Source: JAIOSM01 sp964593725 (GTDB taxonomy: Bacteria; Desulfobacterota; Desulfobacteria; Desulfobacterales; Desulfobacteraceae). Taken from it: a stretch of DNA of 64,000 bases. Below, one piece after another: positions 8,599-17,175 of this stretch. The notes below the pieces were generated by a model. The model worked only from the letters and a program-made list of their open reading frames with translations, was not told the DNA's origin and searched no databases. The DNA is taken from assembly GCA_964593725.1 (NCBI GenBank), contig CAZQJS010000003.1:34251-98250 (forward strand), written 5' to 3'. The position numbers and the translations under genes are program-made. The first letter of the stretch is position 1. Every line of letters starts with the position of its first letter.

Positions 8599-9969
8599 AT
8601 GAGAAATACCTGGGAAATTATCAAATTAACAGTGAAGAATAGTATTCCTGACCACAGTTACAGAATGTGGATTAAACCTCTTAAATATTTAAGCAGTAAT
8701 GGCAGTTGTATTAAAATTGCATGCCCCAATACTTTTTCAATGAAGCGTATTAAGAAAAACTATTTTTCAAAGTTCAAAAGTGAATTTGCAAATCTTGGAT
8801 ATGATAAAATAGAAATAGAATTGAAAATTGATGACAAAGGAACTCCTTCTCAGCCAGCAGCCTATGCAGCCTCTCCTCTGGCTGCCAGGGCAGTGAAGAC
8901 AAAGCAGCTGACCCTGCCTGGGCTTGATCTCAGGTTTAATGGAGGAAGATTTCTGAAAAAAGGATTTACCTTTAAAGATTTTGTTGTGGGGGAAAACAGT
9001 AACTTTGCATATTCAGCATCCCTGTCCCTTGCAAGGGGCAGGTTTACAACGGATAATATGCTCTTTCTTCTTTCAGGCACCGGGCTTGGGAAAAGCCACC
9101 TTGCACAATCGGTCGGGCATTATATAATATCTTCGAATCTTTCTGAAAGGGTATATTATGTCACAGCAGAAGATTTTACCAATGAGATGATATCTTCTTT
9201 AAAAAGGGGAAATATTGATAAGTTTAAATCCAAGTACCGCAAAGAGTGTGATGTTCTGATTCTTGAAGATATCCATTTTCTGTCCGGTAAAATGGCAACC
9301 CAGAAAGAGCTTACCATTACACTGGATTATCTTCTTGATGCTGAAAAGAAAATAATTTTTTCCGGTTGTTATGCTCCAGGAGATATCCCAAAGCTTGATG
9401 AGCACCTTAAATCACGTCTTGACCTTGGTCTTATTACAAAAATTGAGATTCCTGATTTTAAAACACGTGTCAGGATATTAAAGAGAAAATCAAAAACCAA
9501 TGGTTTTGATATTCCTCCGGACGTTACAGACTATCTTGCCCAGGAGCTTTGTGAAAATGTGCGGCAGCTTGAGAGCGGGCTTAACGGTGTTGTTGCAAAG
9601 AGTGCAATTCTAGGTACAAATATTGATATAATGCTTGCAAAAAGTGTGCTTGCAAATCTTGCTGTAAACAGAAAAAAAACAACTGTTGATTCCATAAAAC
9701 GATTGATATGCAGGGAGTTTTCCATATCTGAAAAAGAGATTGTGTCAGCATCAAGGAAAAAAAGAATTGTAAGGCCAAGGCAGATGGCAATTTATCTTGC
9801 AAGAAGGTATACTGACTACCCTTTACAGAAAATAAGCAAAAGTTTCAATAAATACCATGCAACTGCAATCCATTCAATTAATATTGTGGAAAAAGAGCTG
9901 AGTAAAAAAGGTATATTTGCAGAACAGATGAGATATCTTGTAAAGAAGATAGAGACCGGGAAAATATAG
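8599..9969 (+). CDS. dnaA: DnaA-family replication initiator, lineage-type variant
   Basis: The 456-residue protein has all DnaA domains: N-terminal domain I (WEIIKLTVKNSIPDHSYRMWIKP), a variable linker (about 80-120), an AAA+ domain with Walker A SGTGLGKS at 159-166, Walker B LILEDIHFLSG, a box VII arginine R273 and sensor 2 in NVRQLESGLNG, and domain IV with RPRQMAIYLAR at 392-402. The recognition loop, usually GGRDHTTV, is NKYHATAI at 417-424, so two of the D-H-T base-contact residues are changed. Such variants are known to me from Desulfobacterota, often beside a canonical DnaA. There is no dnaN, rpmH or gyrB next to it, so this may not be the main initiator. The stop TAG directly precedes the glcD ATG. 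Confidence 0.9.
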   Translation: MRNTWEIIKLTVKNSIPDHSYRMWIKPLKYLSSNGSCIKIACPNTFSMKRIKKNYFSKFKSEFANLGYDKIEIELKIDDKGTPSQPAAYAASPLAARAVKTKQLTLPGLDLRFNGGRFLKKGFTFKDFVVGENSNFAYSASLSLARGRFTTDNMLFLLSGTGLGKSHLAQSVGHYIISSNLSERVYYVTAEDFTNEMISSLKRGNIDKFKSKYRKECDVLILEDIHFLSGKMATQKELTITLDYLLDAEKKIIFSGCYAPGDIPKLDEHLKSRLDLGLITKIEIPDFKTRVRILKRKSKTNGFDIPPDVTDYLAQELCENVRQLESGLNGVVAKSAILGTNIDIMLAKSVLANLAVNRKKTTVDSIKRLICREFSISEKEIVSASRKKRIVRPRQMAIYLARRYTDYPLQKISKSFNKYHATAIHSINIVEKELSKKGIFAEQMRYLVKKIETGKI

Positions 9970-11349
9970 ATGAAGCTTGTGGGCTCTGTTCTTAAAAAAC
10001 TTTATAGAATTCTTGATAAAGAGTGTGTTAAGACAGAGAAGGAAGAGCTTGTACTCTATTCCTATGATGCAGCCGGGCAGTCTTTTCTGCCCGATGCCGT
10101 GGTTTTCCCAACCACAGAGGATCAGATTTCGCAGATTCTCAAGCTTGCGAATCAAGAGAGATTTTATGTTACACCCAGGGGTAGTGGATCAGGCATGACC
10201 GGGGGGGCTTTACCCGTTAAAGGTGGTGTTGTGATGGTGCTCAACCGTCTGAACCGGATCATGACAATAGATTGTGAAAACCTTTATGTTAAGGTGCAGC
10301 CCGGTGTAATAACCGGCGATCTGCACCGTGCAGTGGAAGATCATGGTCTTTTTTATCCCCCGGATCCTGCGAGCTCAGCCTTTTGCACAATCGGAGGAAA
10401 TATCGGAGAGTGTGCAGGAGGCCCAAGGGCTGTAAAGTATGGTGTTACAAGGGACTATGTCCTGGGGTTAAGGGCAGTTCTCCCAACGGGTGAAGTAATC
10501 AAAACAGGAGTTGCCACTTCCAAGGGAGTGGCAGGTTACGATCTCACGAGATTGATAACCGGTTCAGAAGGTACTCTGGCTGTGGTCAGCGAAATTACTT
10601 TAAAGCTGATAGCACTTCCTGAAAAAGTCAAAACCATGGCCCTGCTCTTTGATAATGTTGAAAATGCAGCCGGCACAGTTTCTGAAATCATGGCAGAATC
10701 TGTTCTTCCAAGGTGTGTTGAGTTCATGGATTCAGCTTCAATAAATTGTGTTAAGGATAAGTTTGGATTTGATATACCCGGCAGTGTTGAAGCGATGCTG
10801 CTCATTGAAATTGATGGTGATGGAGATATTGTTGCAGATAATTTTAAAAAGCTTGAAGATTTTTTAAGGCCTAGAAATATTCAGAAAATTCTCTGTGCTG
10901 ATAATGAAGAACAGGCAAAGGATCTATGGAAGGCACGAAAAGCTCTTTCTCCAGCATTATTTAAAATAGCGCCCAATAAAATCAATGAAGATATTGTTGT
11001 GCCTGTAAACAGGATCCCAGACCTTGTAAGAAAGATAGAAGATTTAAAGAGAACCAGAGGGTTTTTCATGGCAAGTTTTGGCCATGCAGGTGATGGCAAT
11101 ATTCATTGTAATCTCATGTATAACAAGCAGATACCAGGGGAGCAGGAAAAAGCCTGCAAAGTAGTTGATGAACTTTTTTCATTTGTCATTAAACTGGGCG
11201 GAACCATCACTGGTGAGCATGGTGTGGGAATTACAAAAAAAAGATACCTCCCCTGTGAAATAGGAACAACAGAGATTCAGATCATGGAAAAGATCAAGGC
11301 TGTTTTTGATCCTAATGGTATTTTAAATCCCGGGAAAATATTCAGTTAA
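9970..11349 (+). CDS. GlcD-like FAD-linked oxidase (glycolate/D-lactate dehydrogenase family)
   Basis: The 459-residue flavoprotein has an N-terminal FAD_binding_4 domain (VVFPTTEDQISQIL; PRGSGSGMTGGALP; YPPDPASS; TIGGNIGECAGGP; GSEGTLAVVSEITLKL) and a C-terminal FAD-oxidase_C domain with GHAGDGNIHCN and GEHGVGITKKRYLP. These are the substrate and metal-binding segments of the GlcD/D-lactate dehydrogenase group. In sulfate reducers this family commonly oxidises D-lactate or related 2-hydroxy acids with an iron-sulfur partner; no GlcF-type partner is next to it here, so the substrate and electron acceptor are open. The ATG follows the dnaA stop with no gap, implying co-translation. Confidence 0.92.
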   Translation: MKLVGSVLKKLYRILDKECVKTEKEELVLYSYDAAGQSFLPDAVVFPTTEDQISQILKLANQERFYVTPRGSGSGMTGGALPVKGGVVMVLNRLNRIMTIDCENLYVKVQPGVITGDLHRAVEDHGLFYPPDPASSAFCTIGGNIGECAGGPRAVKYGVTRDYVLGLRAVLPTGEVIKTGVATSKGVAGYDLTRLITGSEGTLAVVSEITLKLIALPEKVKTMALLFDNVENAAGTVSEIMAESVLPRCVEFMDSASINCVKDKFGFDIPGSVEAMLLIEIDGDGDIVADNFKKLEDFLRPRNIQKILCADNEEQAKDLWKARKALSPALFKIAPNKINEDIVVPVNRIPDLVRKIEDLKRTRGFFMASFGHAGDGNIHCNLMYNKQIPGEQEKACKVVDELFSFVIKLGGTITGEHGVGITKKRYLPCEIGTTEIQIMEKIKAVFDPNGILNPGKIFS

Positions 11350-11393
11350 ATTTTTGTTTTACGCTTCTGGATACGCCTTATAAGGTCTATGTT

Positions 11394-11612
11394 TTATTGC
11401 GGTTTTAATGGATAGTATTCCAGATTAATCAGTTTGTCCAGAATATCAACCTTTGGATTACTTATCTGTTCCGCAATACATCTTAAGGATGTGGAACAAT
11501 GGTGAGAGCATATTTTGTCACTTTTATCAAACTCTCCAAAGCAGTCAGGCATGTCAAGAGAGTCATCCCTGGAAGATCTGCTGAAGATATTTTTTATCTG
11601 TTTTGTATCCAT
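11394..11612 (-). CDS. Small cysteine-rich protein of unknown function
   Basis: A 72-residue protein with four cysteines, C24, C35, C39 and C45, spaced C-x10-C-x3-C-x5-C, within PDCFGEFDKSDKICSHHC. The pattern resembles small metal- or cluster-binding segments that I recall in other Desulfobacterota, but I cannot name a function. An AGGAAGG ribosome site lies about 14 bases upstream of the ATG. It stands between the end of glcD (converging) and the end of hflX (56 bases upstream, same strand). The cysteine density and ribosome site argue that it is real rather than a shadow. Confidence 0.7.
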   Translation of the reverse strand: MDTKQIKNIFSRSSRDDSLDMPDCFGEFDKSDKICSHHCSTSLRCIAEQISNPKVDILDKLINLEYYPLKPQ

Positions 11613-11668
11613 TATGTTTAACTGTTACCTTCCTGCACTGTTATTTTTTTTCAAAGTCTGCATTCATA

Positions 11669-13300
11669 TTAATTTAGACTTTTCTTTACCACAGATTCCA
11701 GCCTGCTTACAAGGGGTTCAAGAGTTTTTCTTTGGGTAGCTGATATGAGCAGGCCCTGATTAATAAGCCAGGCCCCATCAAAATCCCCATGGGTAACTCT
11801 ATCCTGTTTATTAAATACATTAATTACAGGTGTTTTGTTAAGCTTCAATTCAGCCAGGATCTCTTCAACTGAATTCATCTGCTGTTTATACCTTTTATTA
11901 CTGATATCGATCACATGGAGTATTACACTCGCATGTTCAAGCTCTTCAAGGGTTGCGTGAAATGCTTCCATGAGTTCCTTTGGAAGGTTCTGAATAAACC
12001 CCACAGTGTCAGTGATTATGGCTTCAGTATCCTTAGGAAATCTAAGTTTTCTGCTTGAAGGGTCAAGTGTTGCAAAGAGTTTGTTGGCAACCAGGATGTC
12101 ACTCTTTGTAAGGGCATTTAAAAGGGTTGATTTCCCTGCATTTGTATATCCCACAATGGAAATCACAGGCAGATTATTCTTTTTACGTTTTGCCCTCTGC
12201 TGTGATCTGTGGGCACGGATTTTTTTGATCTCTTTTTTAAGTTTTGTGATTTTTTCCCTTACCCTTCTACGGTTAATTTCAAGTTTTGTTTCACCAGGGC
12301 CCCGCCCTCCGATTCCTCCTGTAAGCCTTGACATAGCAGTGTTTTTGGTCGCAAGCCTTGGTAGAAGGTACTGCATCTGGGCAAGCTCTACCTGAAGTTT
12401 ACCCTCTCTGCTTTTGGCCTGTTTTGCAAAGATGTCTAAAATAAGCTGGGTGCGGTCAATGACCTTCATTTCCACAAAGTTTGTAATTGACCTTATTTGA
12501 GATGGTGAAAGCTCCCTGTCAAAAATCAACATTGTTGCATATTGCTGAATCGCTTTTATGGTAAGCTCCACAAGTTTGCCTTTACCCACCACATATTTTC
12601 CATGGATCATTTTTCTTTTTTGAACAATAGTATTAATAATCTTAATGCCACAGGTCCTGCATAATTCCTTAAGCTCGTCAAGGGAAGCTTCTGCATGTTT
12701 TATATTTGAATTTGTTACATGTATTAAAATAGCTTTTTCCCTCCCCCTGGCAGCTTTATAAAGGGTGTTCCTTGAGGAAAGCTCACTCTCAATGGATTTA
12801 ATATGGTTCAGACAGTCAATATCTAATTGATCAATGGAAAAGGGTGGTAATACTTCATAGGGTTCACCCGTTGTTCCGGGAAGGATATGGCCTGCAAAAA
12901 TATTGCCTGTGCTGCCATTTTCATTTATACAGACAGCAGCCATATAATCGAGCCTTAAAAGAGCAAGATCAGTTAAATCATCAAATGAAAGGGGTTCGTT
13001 TTTCAGGTGTGTATGGATACACCTTAAACCTTTGAGCCTGCCTGGAAGTGCCATATGGTCCATGGTAACAGGTATTACAATTCTATGGGGATCACCTGCA
13101 ATTACATGGAAGGTTTTACCGTTACGGTCAATTAGAAGTCCAATCTGGCGTTTAATCTCGTGGGAGATGTTAACAAGTTCAAGAACCTGTTGTTCCGAGA
13201 TTAAAAACCCGGGGGCAGTTCTGAAATTATATAGATTTTCAAGACGTTTCAGCTGGCTTGCCTTGAGCCCTGAAGTATTTCCAATGATTTTTTTCTTCAT
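11669..13300 (-). CDS. hflX: GTPase HflX with long N-terminal extension
   Basis: HflX is a ribosome-associated GTPase that can split stalled or stressed 70S ribosomes. The GTPase core is clear: G1 GYTNAGKST near residue 383, G3 DTVGFIQNLP near 429, and G4 NKQD near 493. Upstream is the HflX domain (SLDELKELCRTCG; VGKGKLVEL; FDRELSPSQIRS; RTQLILDIFAKQA) and the glycine-rich GGIGGRGPGETKLE linker. At 543 residues it is longer than the usual 350-450; the extra N-terminal 180 or so residues (with HTHLKNEPLSFDDLTDLALLRLD) form a separate domain seen in some Desulfobacterota. The start overlaps the dnaB stop by four bases (ATGA). Confidence 0.95.
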   Translation of the reverse strand: MKKKIIGNTSGLKASQLKRLENLYNFRTAPGFLISEQQVLELVNISHEIKRQIGLLIDRNGKTFHVIAGDPHRIVIPVTMDHMALPGRLKGLRCIHTHLKNEPLSFDDLTDLALLRLDYMAAVCINENGSTGNIFAGHILPGTTGEPYEVLPPFSIDQLDIDCLNHIKSIESELSSRNTLYKAARGREKAILIHVTNSNIKHAEASLDELKELCRTCGIKIINTIVQKRKMIHGKYVVGKGKLVELTIKAIQQYATMLIFDRELSPSQIRSITNFVEMKVIDRTQLILDIFAKQAKSREGKLQVELAQMQYLLPRLATKNTAMSRLTGGIGGRGPGETKLEINRRRVREKITKLKKEIKKIRAHRSQQRAKRKKNNLPVISIVGYTNAGKSTLLNALTKSDILVANKLFATLDPSSRKLRFPKDTEAIITDTVGFIQNLPKELMEAFHATLEELEHASVILHVIDISNKRYKQQMNSVEEILAELKLNKTPVINVFNKQDRVTHGDFDGAWLINQGLLISATQRKTLEPLVSRLESVVKKSLN

Positions 13301-14670
13301 TCATGTTCCTGATAAATATCAGGGGCAAGCTCTTCGAAACGTGTAAACTGGCCTTCAAAGTGCATATATGCTGTTCCGGTTGCTCCATTTCTGTTTTTTG
13401 CAACTATTATTTCGGCTTTGCCTTTGTCAGGGTTATCTTCTTCCCTATTATATACCTCATCCCTGTAAATAAATGAGACAATATCTGCATCCTGTTCCAA
13501 AGCTCCTGATTCACGCAGATCAGAAAGAAGAGGCCTTTTGTTGTTACGTTGCTCAAGCATGCGGTTCAGCTGTGATAATGCAAGGATGGGAATATTAAGT
13601 TCCTTTGCCAGAGCTTTTAAGTTTCTGGAAATTTCTGCTATTTCAAGATCGCGTCTTTCAGACTGAAAGGGCGGTTTCATGAGCTGCAGATAATCTATGA
13701 TGATCAATCCAAGACCGTGTTCTTTTTTAAGCCTCCGTGCCCTTGTCCTTATGCCAAGGGATGAAATATTAGGTGAATCATCAATATAAATTGGAAGGTT
13801 GTTTAATATTCCTGCGGCTCCAGTTGCATTCTCCCAGTCCTCCGGGCTTATAAATCCTGATTTAAGACGGGTGGAATCTATTCTGGCTTCAGATGTTAAA
13901 AGGCGCATGGATAATTGCTCCTTTGACATCTCAAGGGAGAACACAGCAACAGGTATATTTTCATGTAATGCCACATTCCTTGCAATATTAAGGGCAAAGG
14001 CTGTTTTGCCCATGCTGGGGCGTGCTGCAAGTATAATAAGGTCTGACTTCTGAAGTCCTGAAGTTATGTCATCAAGTTTTGGATAACCTGTGGATATGCC
14101 GGAAAGCCCTCTTCCACTGCCCTGTTGTTCTTCTAAAGTATCAATATTTGTGTTAATAAGTTCGTTCAGGCTTGAAAATGATTTGCCCTGTTTGGAATCA
14201 GCAATCTGGAAAATTGCATTTTCAGCATAATCAATGATATCATCAAAATTACCCTTGTCCCTGAGGCACTTATCTATAATTGAGGAAGCATTAACAATAA
14301 GTTTCCTTAAAGATGCTTTTCCATGAATTATTTTTGCATAGTGGGCAGCATTCAAGGCAACAGGTGCTGCATCAGCAATTGAGGATAGAAATGCTGCTCC
14401 GCCAATTGCCTCAAGTTCCCCCTTTTCCTTGAGCCTGTTGGCAACAGTTACAAGATCGGCAGGTTCATCCTTTGCAAAAAGTTCAATGATTGCAAGATAT
14501 ATTTTTTTGTGGGCACTTTTATAAAAATCTTCATGGGACAGGATATCAGAAACATCCAGCAAGGTTGAGTTGTCAATAAATATTGAACTCAGTACTGATT
14601 CCTCGGCTGAAATGTCCTGGGGCGGGGTTTTATCCAGCAGAGGGTCCAGATTTTTGTCTGTTTTGGGCAT
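13297..14670 (-). CDS. dnaB: Replicative DNA helicase DnaB
   Basis: DnaB is the hexameric helicase that unwinds the fork. The 457-residue protein has the N-terminal helical domain (PPQDISAEESVLSSIF), a linker, and a RecA-like C-domain with Walker A ARPSMGKTA near residue 213, FSLEMSKEQL, IIIDYLQLM and the LSQLNR...RRPLLSDLRESGALEQDAD motif. No intein is present. It is followed with a four-base overlap by hflX and preceded by the rplI terminator-like hairpin, so it likely has its own promoter in 14671-14703 or reads through from the ribosomal operon. Confidence 0.97.
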   Translation of the reverse strand: MPKTDKNLDPLLDKTPPQDISAEESVLSSIFIDNSTLLDVSDILSHEDFYKSAHKKIYLAIIELFAKDEPADLVTVANRLKEKGELEAIGGAAFLSSIADAAPVALNAAHYAKIIHGKASLRKLIVNASSIIDKCLRDKGNFDDIIDYAENAIFQIADSKQGKSFSSLNELINTNIDTLEEQQGSGRGLSGISTGYPKLDDITSGLQKSDLIILAARPSMGKTAFALNIARNVALHENIPVAVFSLEMSKEQLSMRLLTSEARIDSTRLKSGFISPEDWENATGAAGILNNLPIYIDDSPNISSLGIRTRARRLKKEHGLGLIIIDYLQLMKPPFQSERRDLEIAEISRNLKALAKELNIPILALSQLNRMLEQRNNKRPLLSDLRESGALEQDADIVSFIYRDEVYNREEDNPDKGKAEIIVAKNRNGATGTAYMHFEGQFTRFEELAPDIYQEHE

Positions 14671-14703
14671 CTTGTACTATTGTGTATAATATTAAAATGT
14701 ATT

Positions 14704-14741
14704 CTGCCCCTTGTCACATTTATTCAAGGTACAAGGGGCAG
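14704..14741 (-). terminator. Hairpin after rplI (11-bp perfect stem)
   Basis: CTGCCCCTTGT (14704-14714) and ACAAGGGGCAG (14731-14741) form a perfect 11-bp inverted repeat between rplI and dnaB. On the minus strand it is followed by AATACATTTTAATATT, moderately U-rich. It probably ends or attenuates the rpsF-rplI transcript before dnaB. Confidence 0.65.
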
Positions 14742-14749
14742 GGGTAATG

Positions 14750-15205
14750 TTATGGATTCTCAGTCTCAATTTCTACTTTGACTGTGATTTCAGGCTCAAC
14801 ATCTTTATAGAGCCTGATGGGGATTTTATACTCTCCCAGCTCTTTGATGGGCTCGGCAAGAAGTATGGACCTTCGTTCTATTTTAATGTCCTGCTCTTCT
14901 AAGGATGTTTTGATATCATTTGTTTTAATGGAGCCGTAAAGTTTTGTTTCATCATGGGTTTTACGTTTTATGGTGATAACAACATCTTTTATTTTGTCAG
15001 CCATTTCTTCTGCAATCTTTTTTTCTTTTGCTATCTGAAGATCAAATTTTGCTTTAGTCTGATCCATCATTTTTCTGTTCTGTGGTGTTGCCTCAATTGC
15101 TTTTCCCTGGGGGAAAAGGTAATTTCTGGCATAGCCCGGAGCCACTTTACATTCTGTACCAATAATTCCAAGGGTGCTGATTGTCTCTTTTAATATAATT
15201 TTCAT
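14750..15205 (-). CDS. rplI: 50S ribosomal protein L9
   Basis: L9 has an N-terminal RNA-binding domain, here MKIILKETISTLGIIGTEC with VAPGYARNYLFPQGKA, a long connecting helix (about 40-75) and a C-terminal domain ending EITVKVEIETENP. I place the start at the ATG at 15205 (151 residues) rather than an upstream in-frame codon, because GGAG lies at the right distance and the L9 family starts MKxIL. It is the last gene of the rpsF-rpsR-DUF2232-rplI operon. Confidence 0.97.
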   Translation of the reverse strand: MKIILKETISTLGIIGTECKVAPGYARNYLFPQGKAIEATPQNRKMMDQTKAKFDLQIAKEKKIAEEMADKIKDVVITIKRKTHDETKLYGSIKTNDIKTSLEEQDIKIERRSILLAEPIKELGEYKIPIRLYKDVEPEITVKVEIETENP

Positions 15206-15244
15206 TTTTTTTCTCCATAAACCAGGTCTCGAAAAGACCAATAT

Positions 15245-16225
15245 TTAATTTTGTAAATTTTGTTGTAAATTAAGTTTCCTGAAATCAAACCAGGTATCAA
15301 AAAATCCTATCCCGACAATGAAAAGTGCAAAAATCTGCTGGATTATAATGAGTGTATAAATAAAGAATTTCAGTAAAACAGGGGACTTCTTTTTTTCAAA
15401 ATAGAATGATACCACGGCAATGCCCTGGAAAAAATAAATGGGCATTAATACTATGAATATGTTTAACCCGAGCATCTTTATGACTTCCATGGGAATAAAA
15501 GCAGAGCTTAAAGCTGCAATAGTAAGCCATACAAGGTATTCAGGAGCTTTCCATTGATTTAATATACCAAGCCATGACATTACAACTCCATCCCTTTTAA
15601 GTATCTTTTGAATCACAAGAACGTTAAACCATGTGATGAACATAAGTATGGTTGCAAATATTGAAGGAAGGATCATCATAACAGTATTTATAATAGCCTT
15701 AGAAGATTTTGCAAGTTCATCAAGCAGTTTCTGGTCAATTCCCATATCTGAATACATCTTAAAGCTGAATTCGATTAACTTTGTGACAAAGTCAATAATA
15801 ATGGTAAGAATACTCTTATCATTGAACAAAGAGGTGAGACAGAACAGAAAAAAGCAAATAACCATTGTATTTAAAACAGTATACAAAATTGTTTTTTCTA
15901 TGGAAATATGCCCCTCAAGAAAATTGCCCATTAAAAATCCTGTCAATAGGAATGAGCCAAAGAAGAGTAGATTAAAGGAAAGAGCCTGTATGACAATAGC
16001 AATAATCAGAAAAACCATAGCAGGGATTAGAGCTCCTTTGACTTTTCCAAGTTTCAGCCTGAAGTACAGAACAGGCAGGGGAAGAAAAGGGACTGTTAAA
16101 AACCCAATCAGGGGAGAACTGAGATTTGAGATGAGAATTAAAAGGCAAAGGAAAATTCCAGTTACTATATCCCTTATCTCATCATTATTATATGTCATAT
16201 ATCTGGTCAATTTCAGGTTGCTCAT
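15245..16225 (-). CDS. DUF2232-type integral membrane protein (YybS-like)
   Basis: A 326-residue protein with about eight hydrophobic segments, for example IVTGIFLCLLILISNL near the N-terminus and a C-terminal FIYTLIIIQQIFALFIVGIGFF. It resembles the YybS/DUF2232 family, which is regularly found between rpsR and rplI in Desulfobacterota and in related operons in Firmicutes; the role is unknown. Its constant place among ribosomal protein genes suggests co-regulation with translation, but no catalytic motif is visible. The ribosome site before the chosen ATG is weak, so the start is less certain. Confidence 0.8.
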   Translation of the reverse strand: MSNLKLTRYMTYNNDEIRDIVTGIFLCLLILISNLSSPLIGFLTVPFLPLPVLYFRLKLGKVKGALIPAMVFLIIAIVIQALSFNLLFFGSFLLTGFLMGNFLEGHISIEKTILYTVLNTMVICFFLFCLTSLFNDKSILTIIIDFVTKLIEFSFKMYSDMGIDQKLLDELAKSSKAIINTVMMILPSIFATILMFITWFNVLVIQKILKRDGVVMSWLGILNQWKAPEYLVWLTIAALSSAFIPMEVIKMLGLNIFIVLMPIYFFQGIAVVSFYFEKKKSPVLLKFFIYTLIIIQQIFALFIVGIGFFDTWFDFRKLNLQQNLQN

Positions 16226-16238
16226 TTAATAATTTAAT

Positions 16239-16475
16239 CTAGAATTTACCTACATAGGGCAGAAGAGCTATGTGACGTGCTCTTTTTATGGTGGTTGAAA
16301 GCTCTCTTTGGTGTTTTGCACATGTTCCGGTTATTCTTCTGGGGATTATTTTCCCACGTTCGGTAATGAACTGCTTTAATGCCTTAGGGTCTTTATAATC
16401 CATATTGAGGTTGTCATCCACGCAAAATCTGCATATTTTACGCCGGTTAAAAATTTTTTTATTCTGATACGCCAT
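16239..16475 (-). CDS. rpsR: 30S ribosomal protein S18
   Basis: The 78-residue S18 has the conserved core YKDPKALKQFITERGKIIPRRITGTC-like region and the C-terminal TTIKRARHIALLPYV. The N-terminal RRKICRFC plus the later C-x-x-H makes a C+ type zinc-ribbon form. AAGGAG stands upstream of the ATG at 16475. S18 pairs with S6 on the 30S platform, and the gene follows rpsF as in most bacteria. Confidence 0.98.
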   Translation of the reverse strand: MAYQNKKIFNRRKICRFCVDDNLNMDYKDPKALKQFITERGKIIPRRITGTCAKHQRELSTTIKRARHIALLPYVGKF

Positions 16476-16556
16476 TTAACTGCTCCTTCATAAATTATAT
16501 TTTTTAATTAAAACTAAAAAAATAAAGTGTTTTATCCATATGCACAAGTATTATGT

Positions 16557-16976
16557 TTACTGGATTGTCTCTTCTGCCTGTTCAGGTTCATCTGGTTTGG
16601 TTTCAACTTCAGCTTCAGCTTCTGTTTCAGTTATAGCCTCTGTTTCAGAATCGGTCTCAAGTGCGGCAGTTACAGCATCCAGATCAATAGTTTCTGCCTT
16701 GAGAATGGTCATGAACTTCATGATATTATCATCAAGTCTGAAAATTCTTTCAAGTTCGTCAACAACCTTGCCATCACCTGCATAGGTCATGCACACATAA
16801 AATCCATGGCTTTTTTTCCTGATTTCATAGGCCAGCTTTTTGTTGCCCCATTCATCAAAATCAAGAATAGTACCGCCTTGTTGTGTGATTGTGTTCCGGG
16901 TTTTTTCAAATAATTCTATCTGTTTTTTTTCCTGAAGATCTGAGTTTGAGATGAAAATAGTTTCGTATTTTCTCAT
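16557..16976 (-). CDS. rpsF: 30S ribosomal protein S6
   Basis: S6 binds S18 and 16S rRNA on the 30S platform. The 139-residue protein has the S6 fold: MRKYETIFI, GGTILDFDEWGNKKLAYEI, GFYVCMTYAG and a DDNIMKFMTI segment. After about residue 100 comes an acidic, low-complexity tail rich in Glu and Thr, a longer version of the modified tail seen in enterobacterial S6. AAAGGAGT lies upstream of the ATG. A strong promoter is at 17067-17095. Confidence 0.97.
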   Translation of the reverse strand: MRKYETIFISNSDLQEKKQIELFEKTRNTITQQGGTILDFDEWGNKKLAYEIRKKSHGFYVCMTYAGDGKVVDELERIFRLDDNIMKFMTILKAETIDLDAVTAALETDSETEAITETEAEAEVETKPDEPEQAEETIQ

Positions 16977-17066
16977 TTTGACTCCTTTCGGGTTTACAGC
17001 CTGGACAAATCATTTATGCCAAGCAAGGATTAAAATAAAATTTTCTATATTTTTATAGAACTGATA

Positions 17067-17095
17067 TTAATAGCACCCAAATTGCTTTTAGTCAA
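17067..17095 (-). promoter_or_regulatory. Sigma-70 promoter for the rpsF operon
   Basis: Minus-strand TTGACT (17090-17095), a 17-base spacer and TATTAA (17067-17072) lie about 90 bases upstream of rpsF. The resulting leader of about 80 bases could hold the S6:S18 autoregulatory RNA seen before rpsF in many bacteria; a CCG-containing segment stands just before the ribosome site. Confidence 0.65.
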
Positions 17096-17175
17096 TATCA
17101 AATAAGCTTTTCCAAAGCTTCAGGTTAAATAATATATGAAAGACCTGACAGCCATTGTTAACATATTAAAAACAG

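Noticed and set aside
17101..17133. AAGCTTT-TCC-AAAGCTT hairpin after the ABC-F gene as a terminator
   Set aside because: The stem is short and AT-rich and no T-run follows on either strand.
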